Below are positions 1 through 5,123 of a stretch of DNA of 6,427 nt, piece after piece (position 1 is the stretch's first letter; each line of letters begins with the position of its first letter). The stretch comes from PNAI01 sp964575715. GTDB lineage: Bacteria > Pseudomonadota > Alphaproteobacteria > Rhizobiales > Xanthobacteraceae. The stretch is from the NCBI GenBank assembly GCA_964575715.1, contig CAZNSG010000259.1, positions 1-6,427 on the forward strand. The letters run 5' to 3'. A program made the translations under genes and the position numbers. Below the pieces are notes generated by a model. It was not told where the DNA came from and made no database searches. It was given only the letters and a program-made list of their open reading frames with translations.

Positions 1-31
1 CGGCCGTCCCGCCTGATCGCATATTCATTCC

Positions 32-40
32 AAGAGGAGA
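32..40 (+). promoter_or_regulatory. Shine-Dalgarno site of the FAH-family gene
   Basis: The purine-rich AAGAGGAGA lies just before the ATG at 45, with the GGAG core about 5 nt from it. This supports that start codon. The bases upstream (1-31) are too few to judge whether a promoter or a preceding operon gene lies there. Confidence 0.8.
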
Positions 41-44
41 AACC

Positions 45-896
45 ATGAAGCTCGTCCGCTTTGGACCGGCCGGCCGTGAAAAGCCCGGCATTATCGACGC
101 CAAGGGAAAAATCCGCGACCTCTCGAAAGTGGTCCGCGATATCGGCGGCGAGGCGCTGTCGCCCTCAGGGCTCGCCAAAATCCGCAAAGCCAAGATCGAC
201 AAACTGCCGTTAGTCAAGGGCAACCCGCGGCTTGGGCCTTGCGTCGCGCGCCCGAACAATTTCATCGCCATCGGGCTCAACTATGCCGACCACGCGGCGG
301 AAGCCGGCCTTGCGCTCCCCAAGGAGCCGGTGATTTTCAACAAGGCGGTCTCCTGCATTTGCGGGCCCAACGACAACACCATCACGCCCAAGGGCTCAAG
401 CAAGCTCGACTATGAAGTTGAGCTGGGCATCGTGATCGGCCAGCGCGCGAGTTACCTCTCAAAGGAAAAGGCCATGAGCGCGGTCGCCGGCTATTGCCTG
501 GCCAACGACGTATCCGAACGCGTGTTCCAGATCGAACGCGCCGGCCAATGGACCAAGGGCAAGGGCTGCGAAACGTTCGGGCCGCTTGGCCCCTGGATGG
601 TCACCAAGGACGAGATCAAGGACCCGCAGAATTTGGGCCTATGGCTCACGGTCAACGGCGAGAAGCGGCAGAAGGGAAACACCAAGACCATGGTGTTCGG
701 CGTCGCTCATATCGTCTGGGCCTGCTCGCAGTACTTCATCCTGGAGCCGGGCGACGTCATCATCACCGGCACCCCCTCCGGCGTGGCGCTTGGCATGAAA
801 CCCGAGCCGAAGTTCCTGCAGGTCGGCGATGTGGTGCGGCTGGGCATCGACGGGCTCGGCGAGCAGAAGCAGAAGATCGTCAAGCCGCGGGGGTGA
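45..896 (+). CDS. Fumarylacetoacetate hydrolase (FAH) family protein, ureidoglycolate lyase / diketo-deoxy-sugar-acid hydrolase type
   Basis: A complete 283-residue cytosolic enzyme of the FAH superfamily (COG0179), whose members use a divalent metal to cleave or isomerise acylpyruvate-type substrates. An N-terminal region of about 65 residues precedes the catalytic FAH domain (about residues 70-280). Seen in the sequence: GLNYADHAAEAG (77-88), the metal-ligand pair in DYEVELG (Glu124, Glu126), the third acidic ligand in NDVSER (Asp155), GKGCETFGPLGPW (172-184) and TGTPSGV (241-247). The opening MKLVRFGPAGREKPG, the GLNYADHA motif and the length fit the subgroup annotated as ureidoglycolate lyase or 2,4-diketo-3-deoxy-L-fuconate/rhamnonate hydrolase. 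The exact substrate cannot be read from sequence, and no sugar-acid or purine catabolic genes adjoin it. The start is supported by a strong Shine-Dalgarno site. The gene converges on the solute-binding protein gene across a repeat-bearing gap. Confidence 0.93.
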   Translation: MKLVRFGPAGREKPGIIDAKGKIRDLSKVVRDIGGEALSPSGLAKIRKAKIDKLPLVKGNPRLGPCVARPNNFIAIGLNYADHAAEAGLALPKEPVIFNKAVSCICGPNDNTITPKGSSKLDYEVELGIVIGQRASYLSKEKAMSAVAGYCLANDVSERVFQIERAGQWTKGKGCETFGPLGPWMVTKDEIKDPQNLGLWLTVNGEKRQKGNTKTMVFGVAHIVWACSQYFILEPGDVIITGTPSGVALGMKPEPKFLQVGDVVRLGIDGLGEQKQKIVKPRG

Positions 897-914
897 GCGA
901 ATATTTTCGCTCGC
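893..914 (+). terminator. Hairpin overlapping the FAH stop codon; possible weak terminator
   Basis: GAGCGAA (895-901), loop TATT (902-905) and TTCGCTC (906-912) form a perfect 7-bp stem, extendable by a G-U and a G-C pair. The structure includes the last bases of the TGA stop. No U-run follows, so this is not a canonical intrinsic terminator. It could mark the transcript 3' end or be a processing or stability hairpin. Confidence 0.3.
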
Positions 915-935
915 CTTATGACTTGAGTTAATCCG

Positions 936-1079
936 CCTCATCCTGAGGAGCCCGCCGTAGCCCGAACCGCCTTCGTCCGAAGGCGGACTTCGGCGGTCAA
1001 GAGGGCGAAGGCGTGGCGTCTCGAAGGATGGGGCGGCCACATGGTTCGAGACGCGCTTTCGGCGCTCCTCACCATGAGG
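936..1079. repeat. Nested palindromic intergenic repeat (Hyphomicrobiales type), copy A
   Basis: The outer arms CCTCATCCTGAGGAGC (936-951) and GCTCCTCACCATGAGG (1064-1079) are inverted repeats matching at 14 of 16 positions. Inside lies a second inverted pair, GCGTCTCGAAGGATG (1016-1030) and CATGGTTCGAGACGC (1040-1054), matching at 13 of 15. A third, perfect pair is CCGCCTTCG (967-975) and CGAAGGCGG (978-986). Elements of this build are common between genes in Bradyrhizobium-like genomes. A related copy sits at 5124-5320. It lies between two convergent genes and carries no credible reading frame. Confidence 0.8.
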
Positions 1080-1110
1080 CCGATGAAGACATTTTCATTG
1101 GCTTACACAA

Positions 1111-1133
1111 GAAAAAATGTCTCGAATCGCGAG
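1111..1133 (-). terminator. Weak terminator-like site downstream of the solute-binding protein gene
   Basis: On the minus strand, a short stem CTCG / CGAG (1133-1130 with 1124-1121, loop 5 nt) is followed after three bases by six T residues (1117-1112). It begins about 33 nt past the stop codon of the solute-binding protein gene. The stem is only 4 bp, so it would be a poor intrinsic terminator. A competing inverted repeat, AGACATTTT (1087-1095) with AAAATGTCT (1114-1122) and an 18-nt loop, overlaps it. Either could end the thiamin-operon transcript; neither is convincing alone. Confidence 0.22.
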
Positions 1134-1165
1134 CGGAGGTCTTTACGTTTGCTTATCAAATGTAA

Positions 1166-2245
1166 CTACCCCTCCCTTGCCTCCAGCACGGCCTTGAGCG
1201 AAATCCGCGACCAGGCCGCGGCGCGCGCGGCAAACGCCACGTAGGAATCGTGCACCTTACGCGCGCTCGCGCTGCGCGCGGCCAGCTCCGCCAGCACATC
1301 GGCAGCCTGCTTGCGCGCGGCGGCGATGAGCTCGGCCGGAAAGGTGCGCAGTTTGACGCCGTCGCGCGTGATCAGCGCGGCGAGCGCTTCGACATTGAGC
1401 CGTTCCATCTCGGCCAGCGCGTACGCGGCCTCCGCCGCGCAGGCGTGTGCCACCATCGCCTTGAGTTCAGCATCGAGCGCCGCCCACGCCCGCAAAGACA
1501 CCAGGCATTCGCCGGTGCCGTTGGGCTTGTTGAATCCCGGCCCGTAATAAAACGGCGCGACGCGATAGAGCCCAAGCGCGATGTCGGAGCCGGGCCCGAC
1601 GAATTCGGCCGCGTCGAGCACGCCCGACTGCAGACTGGTGAGAATTTCCGCCGGCGGCGTGGTCTGCGGGGTCGCGCCCAGCCGGCGGTAGACTTCGCCC
1701 CCTAAGCCCAGCGAACGGATTTTCAGTCCGCGCACATCGGACAAGCCATTGATTTCACGGCGAAACCAGCCGCCCATGCAGACGCCGGTATTGCCCCCCA
1801 TGAAAGGCTTCACACCGAAGCGCACATAGAGTTCGTCCCACAACGCTTGGCCCCCGCCGACCTCGACCCAGGCCACGTGCTCGGTCGGCGTGAGCCCAAA
1901 CGGAACGGTGGTGTAGAACACGGCAGCCGGCTCCTTGCCCTGCCAGAAGAACGCCGCTGTGTGGCCCATTTCCGCGACGTTACCGCCCACCGCGTCGAGC
2001 ACTTCGAAGGCGGGCACCACTTCGCCCGCCGCGAACACCGAAATTTCCAGCCGGCCGCCGGACAGCGAACGAATGCGCTCGGCAATGCGTTCCGCCGACA
2101 TGCCGGGCCCCGGCAGGCGCTTTGGCCATGACGTCACCATGCGCCAGCGCCGGGTTTGCGCCCGCGCGACCGAAGGCGCGGCAAGCGCCGCGGTCATGCC
2201 GGCGGTTCCGGCCGCCATCAGCTTTCGTCGGGTGATCTTTGGCAT
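1166..2245 (-). CDS. Tat-exported TRAP transporter solute-binding protein (DctP family, TakP-like)
   Basis: A 359-residue periplasmic binding protein of the DctP family, the P subunit of tripartite ATP-independent periplasmic transporters. The N-terminus is a twin-arginine signal: TRRKLM with Arg6-Arg7, a hydrophobic alanine-rich stretch (10-24), and a likely cleavage site after ARA (27-29). The mature start WRMVTSWPKRLPGPG (34-48), GGEVYRRLGATP (182-193) and LQSGVLDAAEFVGP (205-218) resemble the alpha-keto-acid-binding TakP / mannitol SmoM branch. Arg177 in GLKIRSLG sits where the family's ligand-carboxylate arginine is found. The usual Trp of E-W-V-G-P is Phe215 here. No DctQ or DctM membrane subunits lie in the window, so the partner permease is elsewhere or absent. 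The gene follows thiD by 45 nt on the same strand and may be read through from the TPP-riboswitch operon. A good Shine-Dalgarno site (AGGAGA, 2257-2252) supports the start. The ligand is unknown: a keto or carboxylic acid by family, a thiamin precursor only by context. Confidence 0.9.
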   Translation of the reverse strand: MPKITRRKLMAAGTAGMTAALAAPSVARAQTRRWRMVTSWPKRLPGPGMSAERIAERIRSLSGGRLEISVFAAGEVVPAFEVLDAVGGNVAEMGHTAAFFWQGKEPAAVFYTTVPFGLTPTEHVAWVEVGGGQALWDELYVRFGVKPFMGGNTGVCMGGWFRREINGLSDVRGLKIRSLGLGGEVYRRLGATPQTTPPAEILTSLQSGVLDAAEFVGPGSDIALGLYRVAPFYYGPGFNKPNGTGECLVSLRAWAALDAELKAMVAHACAAEAAYALAEMERLNVEALAALITRDGVKLRTFPAELIAAARKQAADVLAELAARSASARKVHDSYVAFAARAAAWSRISLKAVLEAREG

Positions 2246-2251
2246 TTTCCG

Positions 2252-2257
2252 TCTCCT
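2252..2257 (-). promoter_or_regulatory. Shine-Dalgarno site of the solute-binding protein gene
   Basis: AGGAGA on the minus strand, 6 nt before the ATG at 2245. It shows the gene is translated independently of thiD, whose stop lies 45 nt upstream. No convincing -35/-10 pair is visible in the 45-nt gap, which favours read-through from thiD. Confidence 0.75.
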
Positions 2258-2268
2258 AATTGGGCGGT

Positions 2269-2290
2269 GCGCCGGAAAATTTCCGCGCGC
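2269..2290. repeat. Imperfect inverted repeat in the thiD / solute-binding protein gap
   Basis: The centre CGGAAA-A-TTTCCG is flanked by GCGC-rich arms, giving GCG(C)CGGAA / TTCCGCGC with a 3-nt loop and one bulge. It begins immediately after the thiD stop codon. On the minus strand it is not followed by a T-run, so it does not look like an intrinsic terminator. It might attenuate or protect the upstream mRNA segment. Confidence 0.35.
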
Positions 2291-3088
2291 TCACCACCAT
2301 TGATGAAAATGATGCACCGGACCGTGGCCCTTGCCGACCGCCAGCCGGCCGGCGGCGCCGATCGCGGCGGTAACGTAAACTTTGGCTGCGCGCACGGCGT
2401 CGGCAAGCGGCTTGCCCTTGGCAAGCTCGGCGGCGATGGCCGACGACAGCGTGCAGCCGGTGCCGTGCGTGTTGCGCGTCGCAACCCGCGCCGCCGTAAG
2501 CCGCACCATGCCATTCGCATCGACGAATAGATCGATGCTCTCCGGCCCGCTGCCGTGGCCGCCCTTGATCAGCACCGCCTTGGCGCCAAGCGCGAGCAGC
2601 CGCTGCGCCTGCGCGCGCATGTCGTTTTCGTTGCTTGCAACCGGCGCATCGAGCAGCGCCGCCGCCTCCGGCAGGTTCGGCGTGATCACGCGCGCACGCG
2701 CAATGAGCAAGCGGCGAAGCGCATCGATTGCGTCCGGCGCGAGCAGACGATCGCCCGAGGTCGCGACCATCACGGGATCGAGCACCACATTTGCAACTCG
2801 ATGACGGTCTAGACCCGCCGCCACCGCCTCAATAGTCGAAACGCACGACAGCATGCCGATTTTTACCGCATCGACAGCGAGATCGGAAAATACCGCGTCG
2901 ATCTGCGCTGCGATGAATTCCGGCGGCACATCGTGGATGGCGCGCACGCCTTGGGTATTCTGCGCGGTCAATGCGGTGATGATGGACGCCCCATACACGC
3001 CGAGCGCGGAAAAGGTCTTCAAGTCCGCCTGGATGCCGGCGCCGCCGCCGGAATCCGAGCCTGCGATGGTGACGGCAATCGCGCTCAT
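2291..3088 (-). CDS. thiD: Bifunctional hydroxymethylpyrimidine kinase / phosphomethylpyrimidine kinase
   Basis: A 265-residue cytosolic kinase that phosphorylates 4-amino-5-hydroxymethyl-2-methylpyrimidine (HMP) and then HMP-phosphate, making the HMP-PP that ThiE uses. It is a full-length ribokinase-fold protein. Seen in the sequence: AGSDSGGGAGIQADLKT (9-25) for pyrimidine binding, DPVMVATSGDRLL (104-116), KGGHG (175-179) and THGTGCTLS (207-215). Asp22, Lys175 and Cys212 fall one residue from the ThiD active-site residues I recall for Salmonella (Asp23, Lys176, Cys213). The frame stays open upstream to 3187, but the extra 33 residues overlap thiE and lack family similarity. The ATG at 3088 gives the canonical MSAIAVTIAGSDSGGG start and overlaps the thiE stop as ATGA, a hallmark of translational coupling. 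The gene is third in the thiM-thiE-thiD operon. Confidence 0.96.
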   Translation of the reverse strand: MSAIAVTIAGSDSGGGAGIQADLKTFSALGVYGASIITALTAQNTQGVRAIHDVPPEFIAAQIDAVFSDLAVDAVKIGMLSCVSTIEAVAAGLDRHRVANVVLDPVMVATSGDRLLAPDAIDALRRLLIARARVITPNLPEAAALLDAPVASNENDMRAQAQRLLALGAKAVLIKGGHGSGPESIDLFVDANGMVRLTAARVATRNTHGTGCTLSSAIAAELAKGKPLADAVRAAKVYVTAAIGAAGRLAVGKGHGPVHHFHQWW

Positions 3089-3741
3089 GCGCGGCCTCGC
3101 TTGGCGAGCGCGGCATCCACGGCCGCAAGCAGGCGGCTCGCGGCCACCTGCGGATCGGGCGCAAGCGACAAGGCCGAGATCGCGCAAACGCCGTCCGCCC
3201 CGGCGGCGATCACCTCGGCCGCGTTATGCTCGTTGATGCCGGCGATGCCGCAGGTCGGAAAACCCCGCTGGCGGCGATGAAACTCTTCGACAATGCGTTT
3301 GAGCCCCTCAGGCCCCATCGGCTTTGACGTATTGGATTTTGACGCCGTGCCAAACACACCGCCGATGCCGGCATAGTCGATCAGCTCAAGCGGCGCTGCC
3401 ATAGCCTGATCAATGGTCTTGATGGAAAGCCCGATGATGGCGCGGGAACCCAGCAGGCGCCGCGCATCTTCCGCGGCCATGTCCTCCTGCCCGACATGCA
3501 CGCCGTCGCAGCCGGCCGCGAGCGCCACATCGACCCGGTCGTTGACTAGAAGCGGCACCGGCCCGAGCACAGCCTTGAGCGCGCGCGCGCGCGCGACCAT
3601 GGCGCGCGTATCGCTCATCTTGTCGCGCAGTTGTACAAGCGTCGCGCCGCCCGCCGCGAGCCGCCGCGCCAGCTCCACAAGATCATGGCCACCCGGCACC
3701 TGCGGATCGATTATTGCATAAAGCCGCAGATCGACGCGCAT
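3085..3741 (-). CDS. thiE: Thiamine-phosphate synthase
   Basis: A 218-residue TIM-barrel enzyme that joins HMP-pyrophosphate and hydroxyethylthiazole-phosphate into thiamin monophosphate with release of pyrophosphate. Family motifs appear in order: QLRDK (37-41), NDR (67-69), GVHVGQED (80-87), IGLS (103-106), GTASK (131-135), GIAGI (165-169) and GADGVCAISA (181-190). The usual T-x-T-K is T-A-S-K here, a conservative Thr-to-Ser change at a phosphate-contact position, and the His after the GxS motif is Lys108. Otherwise the catalytic set looks complete and the length is normal. The start ATG overlaps the thiM stop by one base (TGATG), and the stop overlaps the thiD start (ATGA), so all three genes are probably translationally coupled. 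A 17-nt alternating GC/CG run (3579-3595) lies in the coding sequence at residues 50-54. Confidence 0.96.
   Translation of the reverse strand: MRVDLRLYAIIDPQVPGGHDLVELARRLAAGGATLVQLRDKMSDTRAMVARARALKAVLGPVPLLVNDRVDVALAAGCDGVHVGQEDMAAEDARRLLGSRAIIGLSIKTIDQAMAAPLELIDYAGIGGVFGTASKSNTSKPMGPEGLKRIVEEFHRRQRGFPTCGIAGINEHNAAEVIAAGADGVCAISALSLAPDPQVAASRLLAAVDAALAKRGRA
3579..3595. repeat. Dinucleotide (GC)n run inside thiE
   Basis: Seventeen bases of uninterrupted alternating G and C encode Ala-Arg-Ala-Arg-Ala (ThiE residues 50-54) on the minus strand. The tract is in frame and the gene is intact around it. Such runs can slip during replication and can adopt Z-form DNA, but nothing here shows that this one does. 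Confidence 0.7.
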
Positions 3742-4511
3742 CAGCTCACCTTCGCATGCCCAACTAGCGTGTCGCGATCAAGCGCATAGAGCGCGTCCAA
3801 TATCTCGACCGCGAAGCTGCCGGGCCCGCGCGCGCTCTTTCCAGCAAGCTCGCCGGCGACGCCCATCGCCAGCAGCGCGGCGGCGCTCGCTGCCCAAGCG
3901 TCGCGCTCCACTGCAAGACAGGCCGCCACCAGCGCCGACGCCGCACAGCCGAGCGCGGTGACCCGCGTCATCAGCGCATGACCATTGGAGATTGCCGCAA
4001 TCCGCTTTCCGTCGGTCACCAGATCGGTCACGCCGGTGAGCCCGACCACAGTGCCCTGCGCGCGCGCGTAATTCGCCAACGCCTCGCCTTCCGGATCGAA
4101 CCCTGCAAGCGCGACAAATTCGGCGCGGTTGAGGCGCATCGCCTTGGGTGCACGCGCCGCCAGTTCCTTGGCATGGGCCAGGCGCGGCGCCGAGCGATCG
4201 ACAAAGACCGGATCTAGTACCCATGGCAGGCCCTGAACGTTTGCGGCATCGATTGCGATTTCGGTCGCCGTCCGGCGCTCGGCATCGAAGGTGCCGAGAT
4301 TGATCAGCAATGCGCCCGCCCGCTTGACGAAGCCGCCGATCTCATCCGGCGCGATTGTCATCGACGGCACCGCGCCGGCCGCGAGCAGCGCATTGGCCGT
4401 GAACGCCTGCGCCACCGCATTGGTGATGCAGTGAACGCGCGGGCTTAGCGTGCGCACACGCGCGAGTACGTCGGCGGCAATGAGCGGCAGTTTGTTGGCG
4501 GGCAGCCGCAT
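3741..4511 (-). CDS. thiM: Hydroxyethylthiazole kinase
   Basis: A 256-residue cytosolic kinase that phosphorylates 4-methyl-5-(2-hydroxyethyl)thiazole with ATP, salvaging the thiazole half of thiamin. Motifs seen: VHCITN (26-31), NALLAAGAVPSM (40-51), NLGT (71-74), DPV (100-102), LNRAE (127-131), LTGVTDLV (158-165), VTALGC with the putative catalytic Cys189 (184-189) and GPGSF (229-233). The usual G before x-G-C is Ala186. I place the start at 4511 because GGAGG lies 5 nt upstream and the product begins near the family's normal N-terminus. An in-frame ATG at 4529 would add MPAEGE, but it lies inside the TPP aptamer, in the conserved CATGCCGGCG segment, and has no Shine-Dalgarno site. It is the first gene of the operon and directly controlled by the riboswitch. 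An automated call may well use 4529. Confidence 0.95.
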   Translation of the reverse strand: MRLPANKLPLIAADVLARVRTLSPRVHCITNAVAQAFTANALLAAGAVPSMTIAPDEIGGFVKRAGALLINLGTFDAERRTATEIAIDAANVQGLPWVLDPVFVDRSAPRLAHAKELAARAPKAMRLNRAEFVALAGFDPEGEALANYARAQGTVVGLTGVTDLVTDGKRIAAISNGHALMTRVTALGCAASALVAACLAVERDAWAASAAALLAMGVAGELAGKSARGPGSFAVEILDALYALDRDTLVGHAKVS

Positions 4512-4512
4512 C

Positions 4513-4521
4513 TCTCCCTCC
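4513..4521 (-). promoter_or_regulatory. thiM ribosome-binding site embedded in the riboswitch 3' edge
   Basis: On the minus strand GGAGGGAGA directly precedes the ATG at 4511. It is also the 3' end of the THI-box aptamer (the AGGGA that closes the element). The same bases therefore serve aptamer folding and ribosome binding, which is the expected layout for translational repression by TPP. It decides the start at 4511 over 4529. Confidence 0.8.
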
Positions 4522-4602
4522 GCCGGCATGATCCGGATCAGGTTCCACGGGTTGGCTTTCGCCTCTCAGCCCGGCAGCGCATCTGCCGGGCACCCCTTGA
4601 GA
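4513..4602 (-). ncRNA. TPP riboswitch (THI element)
   Basis: Read on the minus strand, the leader holds all the hallmark THI-box pieces in order: TCTC (4602-4599) and AAGGGGTGCCC, a perfect stem CCCGGCAG / CTGCCGGG, GGCTGAGAGG (pyrimidine-binding core), AACCCGTGGAA, CCTGATCCGGATCATGCCGGCG (pyrophosphate-sensing arm) and the closing AGGGAGA. TCTC can pair with the terminal GAGA to form P1. Binding of thiamin pyrophosphate stabilises P1 and should occlude the thiM Shine-Dalgarno site. I see no terminator hairpin with a U-run between aptamer and gene, so control is probably at translation initiation, possibly with Rho-dependent polarity on downstream genes. Coordinates are the aptamer core, estimated by eye. 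Confidence 0.96.
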
Positions 4603-4726
4603 TTGCTGAAAAACACTTAGTCCGAAGCGGCACGCAGCGCAAGGGCGCGGCAAGAGAGGGGCACCGGCGGCTTGTCAGCTTGCCGTGTTTTTGCTGGATT
4701 GCGTATGCCGCGCGCCCTAAGCGGCT

Positions 4727-4731
4727 GGAGG
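4727..4731 (+). promoter_or_regulatory. Shine-Dalgarno site of the RAM-domain gene
   Basis: GGAGG lies 5 nt before the ATG at 4737. It selects this start over an in-frame ATG at 4680 that would add 19 residues unlike the family and has no comparable site. Confidence 0.75.
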
Positions 4732-4736
4732 CTCGC

Positions 4737-4973
4737 ATGGTACCCTTCTTCATCCAGATCAAATGCCAGCTCGGCAAATCCTACGATGTGGCCAATCGGC
4801 TGGCCGATGCCGAGATCGCCTCCGAGATTTATTCCACCGCCGGCGAGTTCGACCTCCTGGCCAAGTTCTATGTGCCGGACGGCACCGACATCGGCCATTT
4901 CGTCAATGAAAAGGTGCAGACCATCCCGGGCATCCAGGACACCCGCACCATGATCACCTTCAAGGCGTTTTGA
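4737..4973 (+). CDS. Stand-alone RAM domain protein (Lrp/AsnC ligand-binding domain, no HTH)
   Basis: A 78-residue protein equal to the C-terminal RAM (regulation of amino acid metabolism) domain of Lrp/AsnC regulators, without the N-terminal helix-turn-helix. Seen: a first strand FFIQIKC (4-10), helix YDVANRLADAEI (16-27), STAGEFDLLAKFYV (33-46) with the family G-x-[FY]-D core, then VNEKVQTIPGIQDTRTMITF (56-75), whose I-P-G-I-x-x-T segment is typical. RAM domains fold as alpha-beta sandwiches that dimerise or form higher rings and bind amino acids. Stand-alone versions may sense ligands, modulate full-length Lrp proteins by mixed assembly, or act as enzymes' partners; which applies is unknown. 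The gene is divergent from the thiamin operon, 134 bases from the riboswitch. Upstream, TTGTCA at 4672-4677 resembles a -35 box but its partner 17 nt on (TGGATT) is poor. Confidence 0.88.
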   Translation: MVPFFIQIKCQLGKSYDVANRLADAEIASEIYSTAGEFDLLAKFYVPDGTDIGHFVNEKVQTIPGIQDTRTMITFKAF

Positions 4974-4974
4974 A

Positions 4975-5094
4975 TTATACGGAATCCGAATGATTGGCTC
5001 GGGCGCGCGAGTGCATTTTCCTCTCCCCGCGTGCGGGGAGAGGTAATCGCGAGTATCGTTGGATTTCCGATCTGATCATCGGGAAACCGTATTA
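4975..5094. repeat. Small palindromic element with imperfect terminal inverted repeats (MITE- or RPE-like)
   Basis: The end TTATACGGAATCCGAATGAT (4975-4994) and the complement of 5075-5094 match at 15 of 20 positions, centred on a shared TACGG/CCGTA block. The element encloses the strong hairpin at 5020-5043. The right end is itself partly palindromic (TTTCCGAT ... ATCGGGAAA, about 5064-5086). No reading frame fits inside, so if mobile it would depend on a transposase elsewhere. It starts two bases past the RAM gene stop codon. Boundaries are by eye, and no clear target-site duplication is visible. Confidence 0.5.
5020..5043. repeat. Perfect 11-bp GC-rich hairpin
   Basis: CCTCTCCCCGC (5020-5030) and GCGGGGAGAGG (5033-5043) are perfect inverted repeats separated by GT; in RNA the loop would open to 4-6 nt. 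This CTCTCCCC-x-GGGGAGAG motif is a recurrent intergenic palindrome in alphaproteobacteria. No T-run follows on the plus strand; on the minus strand it is followed by AAAAT. It lies 47 bases after the RAM gene and could stabilise or end its transcript without being a classic terminator. Confidence 0.75.
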
Positions 5095-5123
5095 TACTAA
5101 CGGCGGCGATCGCTGACTCATCT

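Noticed and set aside
639..1040. 133-codon minus-strand reading frame over the FAH 3' end and repeat copy A
   Set aside because: It is antisense to FAH and partly made of repeat palindromes, with no motif or ribosome-binding site.
1041..1244. 67-codon plus-strand reading frame
   Set aside because: It starts in repeat copy A and runs antisense into the solute-binding gene. It has no Shine-Dalgarno site and no recognisable protein features.
3089..3187. N-terminal extension of thiD to an ATG at 3187
   Set aside because: The extra 33 residues are an antiphase reading of thiE with no family similarity. The ATG at 3088 gives the canonical N-terminus and an ATGA overlap.
4672..4700. Promoter TTGTCA-17-TGGATT upstream of the RAM gene
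   Set aside because: The -35 matches well, but the -10 matches the consensus at only three of six positions. Too weak to list as a feature without transcript data.
4680..4736. Longer start of the RAM-domain protein at 4680
   Set aside because: The added residues do not match the family, and GGAGG lies 5 nt before the ATG at 4737.
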